From positions 1-64,000 of the forward strand of contig DATCTK010000074.1 in assembly GCA_036567985.1 (NCBI GenBank): a stretch of 64,000 nucleotides of DNA, read 5' to 3'. The position numbers were made by a program, and so were the translations under genes. Source of the DNA: SZUA-229 sp036567985 (GTDB lineage: Bacteria > Pseudomonadota > Gammaproteobacteria > SZUA-229). Within the stretch, counting starts at the first letter, position 1. The number at the start of each line of letters is the position of its first letter. Positions 6,178-15,526 of the stretch are shown here, piece by piece. A model generated the notes under the pieces. That model had not been told where the DNA came from, searched no databases, and saw only the letters and a list, made by a program, of their open reading frames with translations.

Positions 6178-8574
6178 TTAAATCTCTTTTAACAGGGCTT
6201 CCGCTTCAATTTTACCCGGGAAGTCCTGCTCGCTGTCCACGGCAATTTCCAGATGGGATTTTGCGGCTGCCTTGTCACCGGAATGGTACAGCGCATAACC
6301 CAGATGGTATCTAAACACAGCTACATTCGATGCACGCTCGACAATTGGTGAGAGAATATCAATCGCTTTCTGGTGTTCACCGGATTTGGTATAGGCCCAG
6401 GCCAGTGTATCCTGGAAAGCCGGTTGCTGTAGCTTTTCGAACTTCTGGGCAATCTCCAGCGCTCTGCTTACGTCTGTTGCTGCACCATAGTCCAGTAGCA
6501 ATGCAGCATAGTTATTAGAGGCAACCTGATTACCGGGATTTTCCTGAATAATCTGCTTGTACACATCCATTGCATCTGTATAAGACTGTTTTCTTTCATA
6601 CAGGGCGGCCAATTGCATTTGTGCGGGTGTTTTAACCTTTAATTTATCGACAGCTTCAGTATATGCCTCAATCGCTTTATCTATATTGTTTTCTGAAAGG
6701 TAACTCGCAGCCATCCCGTAATATGGCGGAAACCACTCACTGGATGCTTTAGCTGCCGCTCTGAATTTCAGGCGAGCTTCATCCTGTTTATTTTGTGATA
6801 GCAGCACATGGCCCACCAGATAATTAGCAATAGAGTCATCAGCATCAATTTCAAATCGCTTCTGCAGTCTTTCCATGGCCTTTTCAGGCTGACCCTGGGA
6901 AACATAGACTTTAACGATATTCTCAAGTGGCTTGTATTTTTCCACTGATTTTTCATAAGCCAGTTCGAATTGCTCCAGTGCTTTATCAACCTCACCCTGT
7001 GAGAGATACAGCTGGGCTCGGGTGGTATTAACTTCTGCCAGCGATGGATCAGCAGTCTCCATTCTGTTTAGCACAACTGGTAGTTCATCATTTTTCTGTT
7101 GTGATGCCAGAATCCTGAGCTTTACTTTCAATAGCTCATAGTCATTATCGAAATAAGTTAATGCCTTATCAACAATATCAAGCGCCTCATCTGTGCGACC
7201 CTTGCTTACCAGATACCCTGCATAATTGACATGCACCTGATTATTAACAGGATTTGCTTCTATTGCTTTTCTTAGCTCGTTTTCAGCCAGCGAACTCTCA
7301 TTATTCATTTCATGGGCACGCGCCAGCAATGCTGCAGCATCAGCATTTTTAGGATCATTCTTAACAACAGTACGCAGCCTGTTAATTGCGGATATAGAGT
7401 CGAGATTCATCAGATCAAGCTTTGCCGCAACCAGCAGCGCGTCATTGTTGCTGGGATACTCAGCAAGCACGACATCGACATGCTTACGCGCACCTTCATG
7501 GTCACCTTCTTCCAGCAAGTAATTTGCAAGCAATGCTCTTGCTTCAACTGCTTCAATATCATACTCATTGTCTGATATCACTTTATTCAGAACAGCCTTA
7601 AGCTCATCACGTTTGCCTAGCTTGTCATAAAACTTGACCTGGGCCATTTTGAGCTCATGCATGTCGGGGTTCTGCTTGATAAAATCTAACAGTGCTTCTT
7701 CAGCCTCTTTCACCCCCACACGCGACGAAAGCATTTCGACCAGCACAAGATATCGTTGCGTATCTTGCTGATCCTGCTTAATCGCATCTCGCAATACAGC
7801 TTCAGCTTTATCTACCTGGTTAGAGCTGGCATAAAATGATGATAACGCGACCTGCAATGCATAGCGCTCAGGCTCAACTTCAATCGCCTGTTTAAGGTAT
7901 TTTTCGGCACCTACATAATCGCCATTTTTAGCCAGTATCTGCGCCAGTTTGATTCTTAAAGGTATATTTGATGGATTATCTTCAACACTTTTCTTTAGCA
8001 CTGAAATAGCTGCAGGCTCCTTGTCATCGGCCATATATATGGTAGATAACAGGCTTGCGCCCTCAACCAGCTTTGGATTGTTTTTAACAATAATCTCTAA
8101 ACTTCTGGTCGCTTTTTCTTTTTCGCCAGTTTTATAGTCAATGGTTGCTGAAATTAAATCTGCTTCCGGGTGATCGTTTACTGAGGATTTAACCTCGGCT
8201 AATAGCTGTCTCGCTTTATTTATATAGTCTTCTGTACCGGCAATTACATAGATTTTAGCAAGGCCAACTTTTGCCCCAATATGCTGGGGATCCAGCTCAA
8301 TCGCCTTATTGTAATTACCCATCGCCTTTCTGAGCTCTTTTTCCTGCTCATTAATCTGCCCCATGACATAATGGGCCTCGGCGAATTTCGGATCTATCTG
8401 TAATACATTTTTTATTTCGATCAGCGCTTTATCATAATTCTGTTCTTCAATATAAGCTTTACCCTTTTCCAGGTACTTAACCTTGCGCTCTTCCGCGCCG
8501 CCGCAGGAAATTAGTGCGGCTGCAATTGCTGATACCAGTGTTGTTTTTATCAATCCTGAAAATGTATGTTTCAT
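6178..8574 (-). CDS. prsT: PrsT, TPR-repeat lipoprotein of the exosortase/EPS system
   Basis: 798 residues. The N-terminus is a lipoprotein signal (MKHTFSGLIKTTLVSAIAAALISC) with lipobox LISC and Cys24 as the lipidated residue. The rest is a run of tetratricopeptide repeats (for example YDKALIEIKNVLQIDPKFAEAHY, then KAMGNYNKAIELDPQHIGAKVGL) with no enzyme motif. PrsT proteins are typically 800-950 residues and accompany PrsK/PrsR and exosortase genes. A role as a membrane-anchored scaffold for EPS assembly, comparable to AlgK or PelB TPR proteins, is inferred. It is 72 bp downstream of the transferase gene at 8647 and has GGTGGAG about 8 bases before the ATG. Confidence 0.88.
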   Translation of the reverse strand: MKHTFSGLIKTTLVSAIAAALISCGGAEERKVKYLEKGKAYIEEQNYDKALIEIKNVLQIDPKFAEAHYVMGQINEQEKELRKAMGNYNKAIELDPQHIGAKVGLAKIYVIAGTEDYINKARQLLAEVKSSVNDHPEADLISATIDYKTGEKEKATRSLEIIVKNNPKLVEGASLLSTIYMADDKEPAAISVLKKSVEDNPSNIPLRIKLAQILAKNGDYVGAEKYLKQAIEVEPERYALQVALSSFYASSNQVDKAEAVLRDAIKQDQQDTQRYLVLVEMLSSRVGVKEAEEALLDFIKQNPDMHELKMAQVKFYDKLGKRDELKAVLNKVISDNEYDIEAVEARALLANYLLEEGDHEGARKHVDVVLAEYPSNNDALLVAAKLDLMNLDSISAINRLRTVVKNDPKNADAAALLARAHEMNNESSLAENELRKAIEANPVNNQVHVNYAGYLVSKGRTDEALDIVDKALTYFDNDYELLKVKLRILASQQKNDELPVVLNRMETADPSLAEVNTTRAQLYLSQGEVDKALEQFELAYEKSVEKYKPLENIVKVYVSQGQPEKAMERLQKRFEIDADDSIANYLVGHVLLSQNKQDEARLKFRAAAKASSEWFPPYYGMAASYLSENNIDKAIEAYTEAVDKLKVKTPAQMQLAALYERKQSYTDAMDVYKQIIQENPGNQVASNNYAALLLDYGAATDVSRALEIAQKFEKLQQPAFQDTLAWAYTKSGEHQKAIDILSPIVERASNVAVFRYHLGYALYHSGDKAAAKSHLEIAVDSEQDFPGKIEAEALLKEI

Positions 8575-8646
8575 TTAGTCGATCTCCACCATTAATTCTT
8601 ATAACTATATAAATATATTTTAATTTTCTATTATTGTATAAACTTG

Positions 8647-10266
8647 CTAAAAGCCACGATAGGCAACCAGCAGAAGTGTACTGATGGCACCAAACCGCAT
8701 GAGATTCCATTTCGAAGCAGACAGCCCCATTACAGCCTCGCAGGCATAGAATAAAATCACCAGTTTGATGGCCATTTCCCCTATAAATTCATTCTCTATA
8801 TGCATTTCCGGCAAGTGCGGCACAAGAACTATCAAGATTATCACTAAATAGTCCAGCGGTGTAACCTGAAATGTTTTTTCATGTGAAAATCGAATGCGCA
8901 GCACAAAAGAAATGAAAAGCAATAGATACAACCAGTTCATCACGCCCAGCACGGCACTGCTTTCAGCAATGGATGTGAGGTGATAAACAGACAGTACCGC
9001 CACCACATACACCACTGCCTTCTCCAGCAGAATAGTATGCGCGGAGCGACTGACAATTGCTGCCAGCAGTACCAGCAGCAGGATTATCGCAAGCACCGCC
9101 ATATCGGCATTTACCTGCTGGGTAAACACAATCGGCAATAACAGCAGCACTGGCACCAGGGTAATCAGTGTGTAGGTTGGCACCCCCACCAGCAGACCGG
9201 TTTTTCTTAAATACTTAATCAGCTGCTTAAGTCTGGAATCATGCTTTACCTGTTGTCGCTTTACCTGCCAGCTGGTCACAGTGGCCAGCTGGAACACACC
9301 CAGCACCAGCGCACTGATGGCCAGGTAAATCAGCGTAAGTAGTGCATCCGACTCATACAGCATAAAGTACGCCAGCGCAACAAAACTGCTCTGCAGCAGA
9401 TAGATAATAAACACCGCCTCGTACTGGTCGAGGCCAATCGCCAGCAACTTGTGGTGAATGTGATTTTTATCCGGCGAGAAGGGCGAGCGTTTTTCATACA
9501 GCCGTTGCCCCATCACCGCGAAGGTATCAAGAATTGGCAGACCCAGCAGCATTAACGGAATCAGCGGACTCATTGCCGAGTTGACCGACTGCGAAAGCAC
9601 AATCACCAGTACACCCAGGCTAAAACCAAGAAACTGGCTGCCGGTATCCCCCATAAACAACCGAGCCGGGTGGGTGTTATGCCGCAGAAAACCAAGTATT
9701 GAGCCTGCCACCGCCATCGCGATCAGCACCACCTCGTATCCACCGGCATCATAGGCCAGCAGCGCCACCATGCTGATGGTAATCAGCGAGGTACCACCGG
9801 CCAGACCATCCAGCCCATCGGACAGGTTAATCGCGTTGGTTATGCCCACCAGGGCAAAGATAGTAAAGGGTATGGCGATATAATCCGGAAGATAGCCATC
9901 GATAAACGGGAAGGTGCGCACCACCACATCGCCCCAGGTTACCACCACAACCACGGCCAGCAGCTGTCCCAGAAATTTTATTTTGTAGTTCAGCTCGCAG
10001 CGGTCATCCCACAGACCAAACCCCCAGATCACCACAAACCCCGCCAGTATCGCGATCACCTGCTGGTTAAGCTCCGCCAGCAGGACAATCGCAATCACAC
10101 TGCCCAGCACCATGGCGATACCACCCACACGGGGAATCGCCTGTGAATGCACCTTGCGTGCATCGGGCAGGTCAATTGCGCCGATTTTATCCGCCCATTT
10201 CATAATAGGCGGAATCAGCGACATGGTGACCACCAGCGAGATAATAAAGGCGAAGATAAACAGCAT
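8647..10266 (-). CDS. MraY/WecA-type polyprenyl-phosphate sugar-1-phosphate transferase with membrane extension
   Basis: 539 residues and strongly hydrophobic. Residues 1 to about 330 form a polyprenyl-phosphate N-acetylhexosamine-1-phosphate transferase: KVHSQAIPRVGG near 38-49, the DDR pair in GLWDDRCEL, NAINLSDGLDGLAGG near 143-157 (Mg/nucleotide site), FMGDTGS, and the cytoplasmic HIHHKLLAIG loop. WecA enzymes end near 360 residues. This one continues with a roughly 180-residue C-terminal domain of further membrane segments and no known motif. It should load the first sugar phosphate onto undecaprenyl phosphate on the inner face of the membrane and so start EPS repeat-unit synthesis. No other initiating transferase is present in the locus. 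The exosortase gene lies 9 bp upstream. Confidence 0.86.
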   Translation of the reverse strand: MLFIFAFIISLVVTMSLIPPIMKWADKIGAIDLPDARKVHSQAIPRVGGIAMVLGSVIAIVLLAELNQQVIAILAGFVVIWGFGLWDDRCELNYKIKFLGQLLAVVVVVTWGDVVVRTFPFIDGYLPDYIAIPFTIFALVGITNAINLSDGLDGLAGGTSLITISMVALLAYDAGGYEVVLIAMAVAGSILGFLRHNTHPARLFMGDTGSQFLGFSLGVLVIVLSQSVNSAMSPLIPLMLLGLPILDTFAVMGQRLYEKRSPFSPDKNHIHHKLLAIGLDQYEAVFIIYLLQSSFVALAYFMLYESDALLTLIYLAISALVLGVFQLATVTSWQVKRQQVKHDSRLKQLIKYLRKTGLLVGVPTYTLITLVPVLLLLPIVFTQQVNADMAVLAIILLLVLLAAIVSRSAHTILLEKAVVYVVAVLSVYHLTSIAESSAVLGVMNWLYLLLFISFVLRIRFSHEKTFQVTPLDYLVIILIVLVPHLPEMHIENEFIGEMAIKLVILFYACEAVMGLSASKWNLMRFGAISTLLLVAYRGF

Positions 10267-10275
10267 CAGCTTGAT

Positions 10276-11871
10276 CTATTTACCCGGCACATATTCAGGA
10301 ACTAAAGGTGCAATCTCCCTGACAAAACTTTCCAGTCGTTTATCTGCAACTGAAATATCCTGCCCTGGCTTAAGTACAGTAGTTAAGCGCATCAGCGCGC
10401 CATCGGTGCGGCTTAATGTTGCTGAATCCCAGAACAGGTACCACTTCATCAAATATTCATTGGTAACCACGCGACCACGCTGCTGGAACCAGTAATACAC
10501 CAGCTGCTTTACATTGCCTTTTTCAATCACCAGACGATTCACCACCAGTGGCACACCATCAATCACAGCACCGGTTATCGGATGTGGCTGCAGACTGGTA
10601 ATACGCCAGCCACCACCCGGTATACATGAGCGAGGCGAATGAGCTGAAGAACCTTTTTTCTGCGAATCGTAATAGGCCGAATATAAATTCAGTACCCCAC
10701 CGTCATTTTTATTACGGTAGTCAATTTTTACATAATCGGTCAGTTTAAGCGCATCCAGGACCTGGCTTTCTATATAACCGGTACGGCCCTGCCATTCATC
10801 AAACTCCAACGGAAACTCAGCATAGTTCTTTCTGTCCGGCACCACTTCTTCACTTTCAGGCAAGGCGAATGTACTGATTGCAACCAGCACTATAATCGCC
10901 AGTGAGGCATAAAACGGCTTAGGCACAGCACGTTCCTTTACTTCGGCATCATCCGGCGTTGGTTCCGGAAAATCCAGGCCAAAAGCTTCCCGCAGTGGCA
11001 GTCTGTCTTCACCAATGCTGGCCAGAATCCACATCTCCAGCACCAGTATGGCGATGCAGCTCATAAACACAACCCAGCCTTCAAAGTCATGGAGAATGCC
11101 CTCGGCCATCTCGATACCCCAGTATTCAACGGTAACGCCGATAATGCCGATGCGTATACTGTTCATAATAATGGTGATAGGAATCGAGGACAGAAAGATA
11201 ATGGCTTTTTTCCAGAATGCCCCGGTAAAGAAATAGGCTGAAATAAATGCCAGCGTCATTAACGGAAACAGGTAATTCAGACCGCTACAGGCTTCAACCA
11301 CCTGCAACTTATAGACACCCAGATCGATGACATTGCCCTCAAGAAACACGCTAATATCGAACAGGCGGATAAAGAACACGCCGATCTCTGAAGAAATAAG
11401 CTGTAGATAAGATGACAGGTTATTCAGCAAAAATGCTGGCAAAGGAATCATAAACAGCAGGATCAGCAATGGCACAAAAATCAGCTTGAATATTTTTATG
11501 CCCACGATTGACAGCAGTGCACCGTACAGAACAAACACAAAGGCATACTGTGAAATCACATAAATTGCGCTCAACTCGCCCATGTAAAACAGAATCAGTC
11601 CCAGCAATATCACCAGTATGCCAAGCCGACTGCCATTAAACTCCATCTGTTCTATCTGGTCTTTTTTCTGCCAGATAAGAAATGCGGTTATAAACGGAAT
11701 AATGTAACCATGACCATACTCTTCCTGGCCGTTCCATATATGCTCCATTTCCACCAGCGCATCAAAAAACAGAAAGATAGTTAAGCCCAGGAATGCAGCA
11801 AAAACGCCCCACAGAACCGCAGACTCTTTCCACACAACTTGAGTATTTTCATTTACATTATTCATAATCAA
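10276..11871 (-). CDS. Exosortase fused to an EpsI-type domain (XrtA/XrtD class)
   Basis: 531 residues. Residues 1 to about 290 are a multi-spanning exosortase with the catalytic triad visible: Cys195 in VVEACSGLNYL, Arg240 in MNSIRIGIIG and His261 in GILHDFEGW. After a charged linker (about 287-317) and one more membrane helix (about 320-338) comes an EpsI/DUF3485 domain with its HSPRSCIPGGGW motif (411-422). Exosortases cut C-terminal PEP-CTERM-type signals of secreted proteins at the inner membrane. EpsI is often separate in XrtA loci. Fusion is, as I recall, usual in the VPLPA-specific XrtD type, so XrtD is plausible but not proven. No substrate with a PEP-CTERM or VPLPA tail is encoded in the window. 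Confidence 0.87.
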   Translation of the reverse strand: MIMNNVNENTQVVWKESAVLWGVFAAFLGLTIFLFFDALVEMEHIWNGQEEYGHGYIIPFITAFLIWQKKDQIEQMEFNGSRLGILVILLGLILFYMGELSAIYVISQYAFVFVLYGALLSIVGIKIFKLIFVPLLILLFMIPLPAFLLNNLSSYLQLISSEIGVFFIRLFDISVFLEGNVIDLGVYKLQVVEACSGLNYLFPLMTLAFISAYFFTGAFWKKAIIFLSSIPITIIMNSIRIGIIGVTVEYWGIEMAEGILHDFEGWVVFMSCIAILVLEMWILASIGEDRLPLREAFGLDFPEPTPDDAEVKERAVPKPFYASLAIIVLVAISTFALPESEEVVPDRKNYAEFPLEFDEWQGRTGYIESQVLDALKLTDYVKIDYRNKNDGGVLNLYSAYYDSQKKGSSAHSPRSCIPGGGWRITSLQPHPITGAVIDGVPLVVNRLVIEKGNVKQLVYYWFQQRGRVVTNEYLMKWYLFWDSATLSRTDGALMRLTTVLKPGQDISVADKRLESFVREIAPLVPEYVPGK

Positions 11872-11930
11872 TACACTATCCGTTTAAATTCCATATAACC
11901 ACATCACCAGAAGCCGACTGATGTTTTGCT

Positions 11931-12848
11931 TTATATAACATCCGCAATACACAGTTCCATCTGCACCTGCCATTCCGGCACCGAGATGGAAAAGCGTTCA
12001 GCTAAACGCTGATTGGAAAGTTGCGAGTTGGCAGGCCGCCTGGCAGGCACCGGGTACTCTGCTGTTGTAATTGGCTGGATGTTTTTTACTTTAAACGTAT
12101 GCTCAGCCATCAGACCGGATGCAGAATCAATAATGGCCGAAGCAAAACCGTGCCAGCTGGTTTTACTCGCTGATGTCACATTATATAAACCGGACTCGAA
12201 ACTACCTGCCGCAAGCTCCGGCATGGTGCGGGTTAAAATATGCGAAGTGGCATCTGCAATATAACGCGCTGATGTAGGCGAACCGATTTGATCGGCCACA
12301 ATGCGTAATTCCTCACGTTCTTTCGCCAGACGCAACATAGAGAGTAAAAAGTTATGCCCACGGGAGGAAAAGACCCAGGATGTACGGAAAATCAGGTAGT
12401 GACAGCCGCTTGACTGAATGGCCTGCTCACCGTCGAGCTTGCTTGCACCATACACATTGATGGGTGATGGCTGGTCAATTTCTGTGTAGGGCGAGGTTTT
12501 TTCACCGTTAAATACATAATCAGTCGAATAATGAATCAGCAATGCACCAAGTTTTCTGGCTTCTTCTGCCATGACACCGGGGGCTAGCGCATTCACCTGA
12601 TAAGCCAGGTCACGTTCTTCTTCTGCTTTGTCCACCGCGGTATAGGCTGCGGCATTGACAATCACATCCGGCTTAATCTGCTGAATCAGCTTACGCACGC
12701 TGTCAGCATCAGACAGGTCCATCTGTTTCCGATCGACGGCAATCACACGCCCCAGGGGTAACAGTGAACGCTGCAACTCCCAGCCCACCTGACCGTTTTT
12801 ACCGGCAATGAGTATCGTCGGCTGATTGGCAGACTTAGCACCACTCAC
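11931..12848 (-). CDS. rmlD: dTDP-4-dehydrorhamnose reductase
   Basis: 305 residues of the SDR/RmlD family. N-terminal nucleotide site GKNGQVGWELQ (about 17-27), VNAAAYTAVDKAEEE near 66-80, STDYVFNG near 109-116, and the catalytic Tyr/Lys in YGASKLDGEQ. It performs the last step of dTDP-L-rhamnose synthesis, reducing dTDP-4-keto-L-rhamnose with NAD(P)H. The start overlaps the end of rmlC by 4 bp, giving a coupled rmlBACD operon in the order B-A-C-D. About 8 residues precede the usual N-terminus. Confidence 0.93.
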   Translation of the reverse strand: MSGAKSANQPTILIAGKNGQVGWELQRSLLPLGRVIAVDRKQMDLSDADSVRKLIQQIKPDVIVNAAAYTAVDKAEEERDLAYQVNALAPGVMAEEARKLGALLIHYSTDYVFNGEKTSPYTEIDQPSPINVYGASKLDGEQAIQSSGCHYLIFRTSWVFSSRGHNFLLSMLRLAKEREELRIVADQIGSPTSARYIADATSHILTRTMPELAAGSFESGLYNVTSASKTSWHGFASAIIDSASGLMAEHTFKVKNIQPITTAEYPVPARRPANSQLSNQRLAERFSISVPEWQVQMELCIADVI

Positions 12849-13390
12849 GCGAACACCTCGGCATCCCTGAACAAGTCACCGGCTTTATCCTTATCCGATA
12901 GCAAAGGCTCTGCAGTGACTGGCCAGCTGATATTAATCTGCGGGTCATTCCAGACAATGCAACGCTCGTGCTCGGGGGCGTAATAGTCGGTGGTTTTATA
13001 GAGAAACTGCGCGGCTTCACTGAGCACCACAAAACCGTGGGCAAAACCCGGCGGCACCCAGAGCATTTTTTTATTCTCGGCACTCAGGTGCTCGCCCACC
13101 CACTGGCCAAAGGTGGGAGAGCTTTTACGCACATCCACTGCCACATCAAATACCTCACCCTCCACCACGCGCACCAGCTTGCCCTGGGGCTGCTTGATCT
13201 GGTAATGCAGGCCCCTTAACACATGCTGTGCGGAACGGGAGTGGTTATCCTGTACAAAATCACAGTCCAGCCCAGTGGCCTGCTTAAACTGCTGTTTATT
13301 AAAACTTTCAAAGAAAAAACCGCGTGCATCACCGAACACCCTGGGTTCGATTAGCAGCACCTCGGGAATCGCCGTTGCAATCACCTTCAT
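12845..13390 (-). CDS. rmlC: dTDP-4-dehydrorhamnose 3,5-epimerase
   Basis: 181 residues, the usual family length. Cupin-fold RmlC signature DNHSRSAQHVLRGLHYQ (about 48-64) holds the catalytic His. KLVRVVEGEVFDVAVDVR and PPGFAHGFVVLSE follow. It converts dTDP-4-keto-6-deoxyglucose to the L-rhamno form. It overlaps rmlA upstream and rmlD downstream by 4 bp each (ATGA type), so the three are translationally coupled. Confidence 0.95.
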   Translation of the reverse strand: MKVIATAIPEVLLIEPRVFGDARGFFFESFNKQQFKQATGLDCDFVQDNHSRSAQHVLRGLHYQIKQPQGKLVRVVEGEVFDVAVDVRKSSPTFGQWVGEHLSAENKKMLWVPPGFAHGFVVLSEAAQFLYKTTDYYAPEHERCIVWNDPQINISWPVTAEPLLSDKDKAGDLFRDAEVFA

Positions 13391-14277
13391 ATGCCCACAC
13401 CATCTTCTTTGGCACGGCTCAGCAGGTACTGGCCATACTGGTTTTTCTTCAGCGGCTGTGCCAGCTCGATCAGTTGCTGGCGACTGATATAGTCCATTTC
13501 ATAGGCAATCTCTTCAATACAGGCCACCTTCAGGCCCTGGCGGTGCTCGATGGTCTGGATAAAGTTGGAGGCTTCCAGCAGGCTTTCGTGGGTGCCGGTA
13601 TCGAGCCAGGCATAGCCCCGACCCATCAGTTCCACTTTCAGGTCGCCCTGCTGCAGGTAGCGCTGGTTAACCGTGGTAATTTCCAGCTCGCCCCGATCCG
13701 ACGGCTCGATGGCTTTGGCAATCTGGCACACGCTGTTGGGGTAAAAATACAGCCCCACCACCGCGTAATTGCTTTTCGGCATCTCGGGCTTTTCCTCAAG
13801 GCTCAGCACATTGCCCTGGGCATCGAATTCCGCTACGCCGTAACGCTCCGGGTCCCTTACATAGTAACCAAACACCGTGGCCTTGTTTTCAGTGCGTACA
13901 TTACTCACTGCACTGGCCAGCATCTCGGTCAGGCCGTGGCCATAGAAGATATTATCCCCCAGCACCAGGCACACATCATCGTCGCCAATAAACTCCTCGC
14001 CGATAATAAAGGCCTGTGCCAGTCCATCAGGAGAAGGCTGCTCTTTATAGCTGAACTGCATGCCGATCTGGCTGCCATCCCCCAAGAGTGCTTCGAACTG
14101 CGGCAGGTCTTTGGGGGTGGAGATAATCAGCACCTCGGTGATACCCGCCAGCATCAGTACCGACAGCGGGTAATAGATCATTGGCTTATCATAGATGGGG
14201 GTGAGCTGCTTGCTCACCCCCTGGGTAATGGGATAGAGGCGCGTGCCGGAGCCACCGGCGAGGATAATGCCCTTCAT
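13387..14277 (-). CDS. rmlA: Glucose-1-phosphate thymidylyltransferase
   Basis: 296 residues, normal length. Nucleotidyltransferase signature LAGGSGTRLYPIT (6-18) with KQLTPIYDKPMIYYPL, LVLGDNIFYGHG and the EEKP motif (SLEEKPEMPKS). It makes dTDP-glucose from dTTP and glucose-1-phosphate and is the feedback-controlled first step of the dTDP-rhamnose pathway. It overlaps rmlB and rmlC by 4 bp each. Confidence 0.96.
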   Translation of the reverse strand: MKGIILAGGSGTRLYPITQGVSKQLTPIYDKPMIYYPLSVLMLAGITEVLIISTPKDLPQFEALLGDGSQIGMQFSYKEQPSPDGLAQAFIIGEEFIGDDDVCLVLGDNIFYGHGLTEMLASAVSNVRTENKATVFGYYVRDPERYGVAEFDAQGNVLSLEEKPEMPKSNYAVVGLYFYPNSVCQIAKAIEPSDRGELEITTVNQRYLQQGDLKVELMGRGYAWLDTGTHESLLEASNFIQTIEHRQGLKVACIEEIAYEMDYISRQQLIELAQPLKKNQYGQYLLSRAKEDGVGI

Positions 14278-15371
14278 GACGCCACCCCTGCTGTCTCGCC
14301 TTCACCCTGGCTACCACTTTGGCCAGTACCCAGCCGCTGGCGCTGGTAACTGCCATCCTGCACATGCTGACACCATTCGGCGTTATCCAGGTACCATTTC
14401 ACGGTTTTCTCGATGCCGCTTTCAAAGGTCTCCTCTGGCGTCCAGCCCAGGTCATTGGCGATCTTGTCCGCATCAATGGCATAGCGCACATCATGGCCGG
14501 GGCGGTCGGTTACGTAGGTAATCAGCTGTTCATGGGGAATATGCGGCGAATTAGGCAGTAACTTATCCAGCAGCTCACAGATGGTTTTCACCACCTCAAG
14601 ATTGGTCTTTTCATTATGGCCACCAATATTATAGGTATCCCCCAGCTTGCCCTGCTCCAGCACCAGGCGCAGCGCGCGGGCATGGTCATCCACATGCAAC
14701 CAGTCACGGATCTGGTCTCCCTTGCCATAAATCGGCAGTGGCTTGCCTTCCAGCGCATTGAGGGTTACCAGCGGAATCAGCTTTTCCGGGAACTGGTAGC
14801 CGCCGTAGTTATTCGAGCAGTTGGTTACCACTACTGGCAAGCCATAGGTGCGATGCCAGGCACGCACCAGGTGGTCGGATGAAGCCTTGCTGGCGGAATA
14901 CGGCGAGCTAGGGTCGTATGGCGTCTCTTCGGTAAAAAAGCCTGTGGCTTCCAGATCACCATACACCTCATCGGTTGATACATGGTGGAAACGGAAACTG
15001 GCCTTTTTCTCCCCCTGCAGCGAACTCCAGTAGCGCTTGGCCACATCCAGCAGGCTATAGGTGCCGACGATATTGGTGAGAATAAAATCCGCCGGGCCGT
15101 CTATCGAGCGATCCACATGGGATTCGGCCGCCAGGTGCATAATCGCATCCGGCTGGTATTTGTCGAATACCGCCTGAATCGCAGCTATATCACGGATGTC
15201 CGCCTGCTCGAAGTGATAACGCGGACTGCTGTCCACGTCCTTGAGCGACTCCAGGTTACCCGCATAGGTGAGCGCATCGAGATTGATCACTTCGTGATCA
15301 GTGTCATTTATATATTGGCGAATGACTGCCGAGCCGATAAAACCGGCTCCGCCTGTAACAACTATTTTCAA
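14274..15371 (-). CDS. rmlB: dTDP-glucose 4,6-dehydratase
   Basis: 365 residues. Extended SDR with the NAD site VTGGAGFIGSAV (5-16), HLAAESHVDRSIDGP near 81-95, the active-site DEV motif (HVSTDEVYGDL) and YSASKASSDH (catalytic Tyr/Lys). It converts dTDP-glucose to dTDP-4-keto-6-deoxyglucose. The start codon is TTG (15369-15371), chosen because MKIVVTGGAGF is the canonical N-terminus and an AAGGGTG element lies about 5 bases before it. First gene of the rml operon; its promoter should be within 15372-15526. The last 25 residues are polar and not conserved. Confidence 0.95.
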   Translation of the reverse strand: MKIVVTGGAGFIGSAVIRQYINDTDHEVINLDALTYAGNLESLKDVDSSPRYHFEQADIRDIAAIQAVFDKYQPDAIMHLAAESHVDRSIDGPADFILTNIVGTYSLLDVAKRYWSSLQGEKKASFRFHHVSTDEVYGDLEATGFFTEETPYDPSSPYSASKASSDHLVRAWHRTYGLPVVVTNCSNNYGGYQFPEKLIPLVTLNALEGKPLPIYGKGDQIRDWLHVDDHARALRLVLEQGKLGDTYNIGGHNEKTNLEVVKTICELLDKLLPNSPHIPHEQLITYVTDRPGHDVRYAIDADKIANDLGWTPEETFESGIEKTVKWYLDNAEWCQHVQDGSYQRQRLGTGQSGSQGEGETAGVAS

Positions 15372-15526
15372 AACTACACCCTTATAAGCAAATAATTATT
15401 TAATAATATTTATATTTTTGGCGACGTAGAAACTGGAGTCAGATCATACTAAATATGTAGTAAAATAAACACCACTACCATCAATGTTACAGGGTATTCA
15501 ACCGAGGAGAGAGGCAAGCATAAGTT

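Noticed and set aside
13324..14349. 341-codon plus-strand frame antisense to rmlA
   Set aside because: Shadow of a highly biased real gene; its product has low-complexity composition and no known motif.
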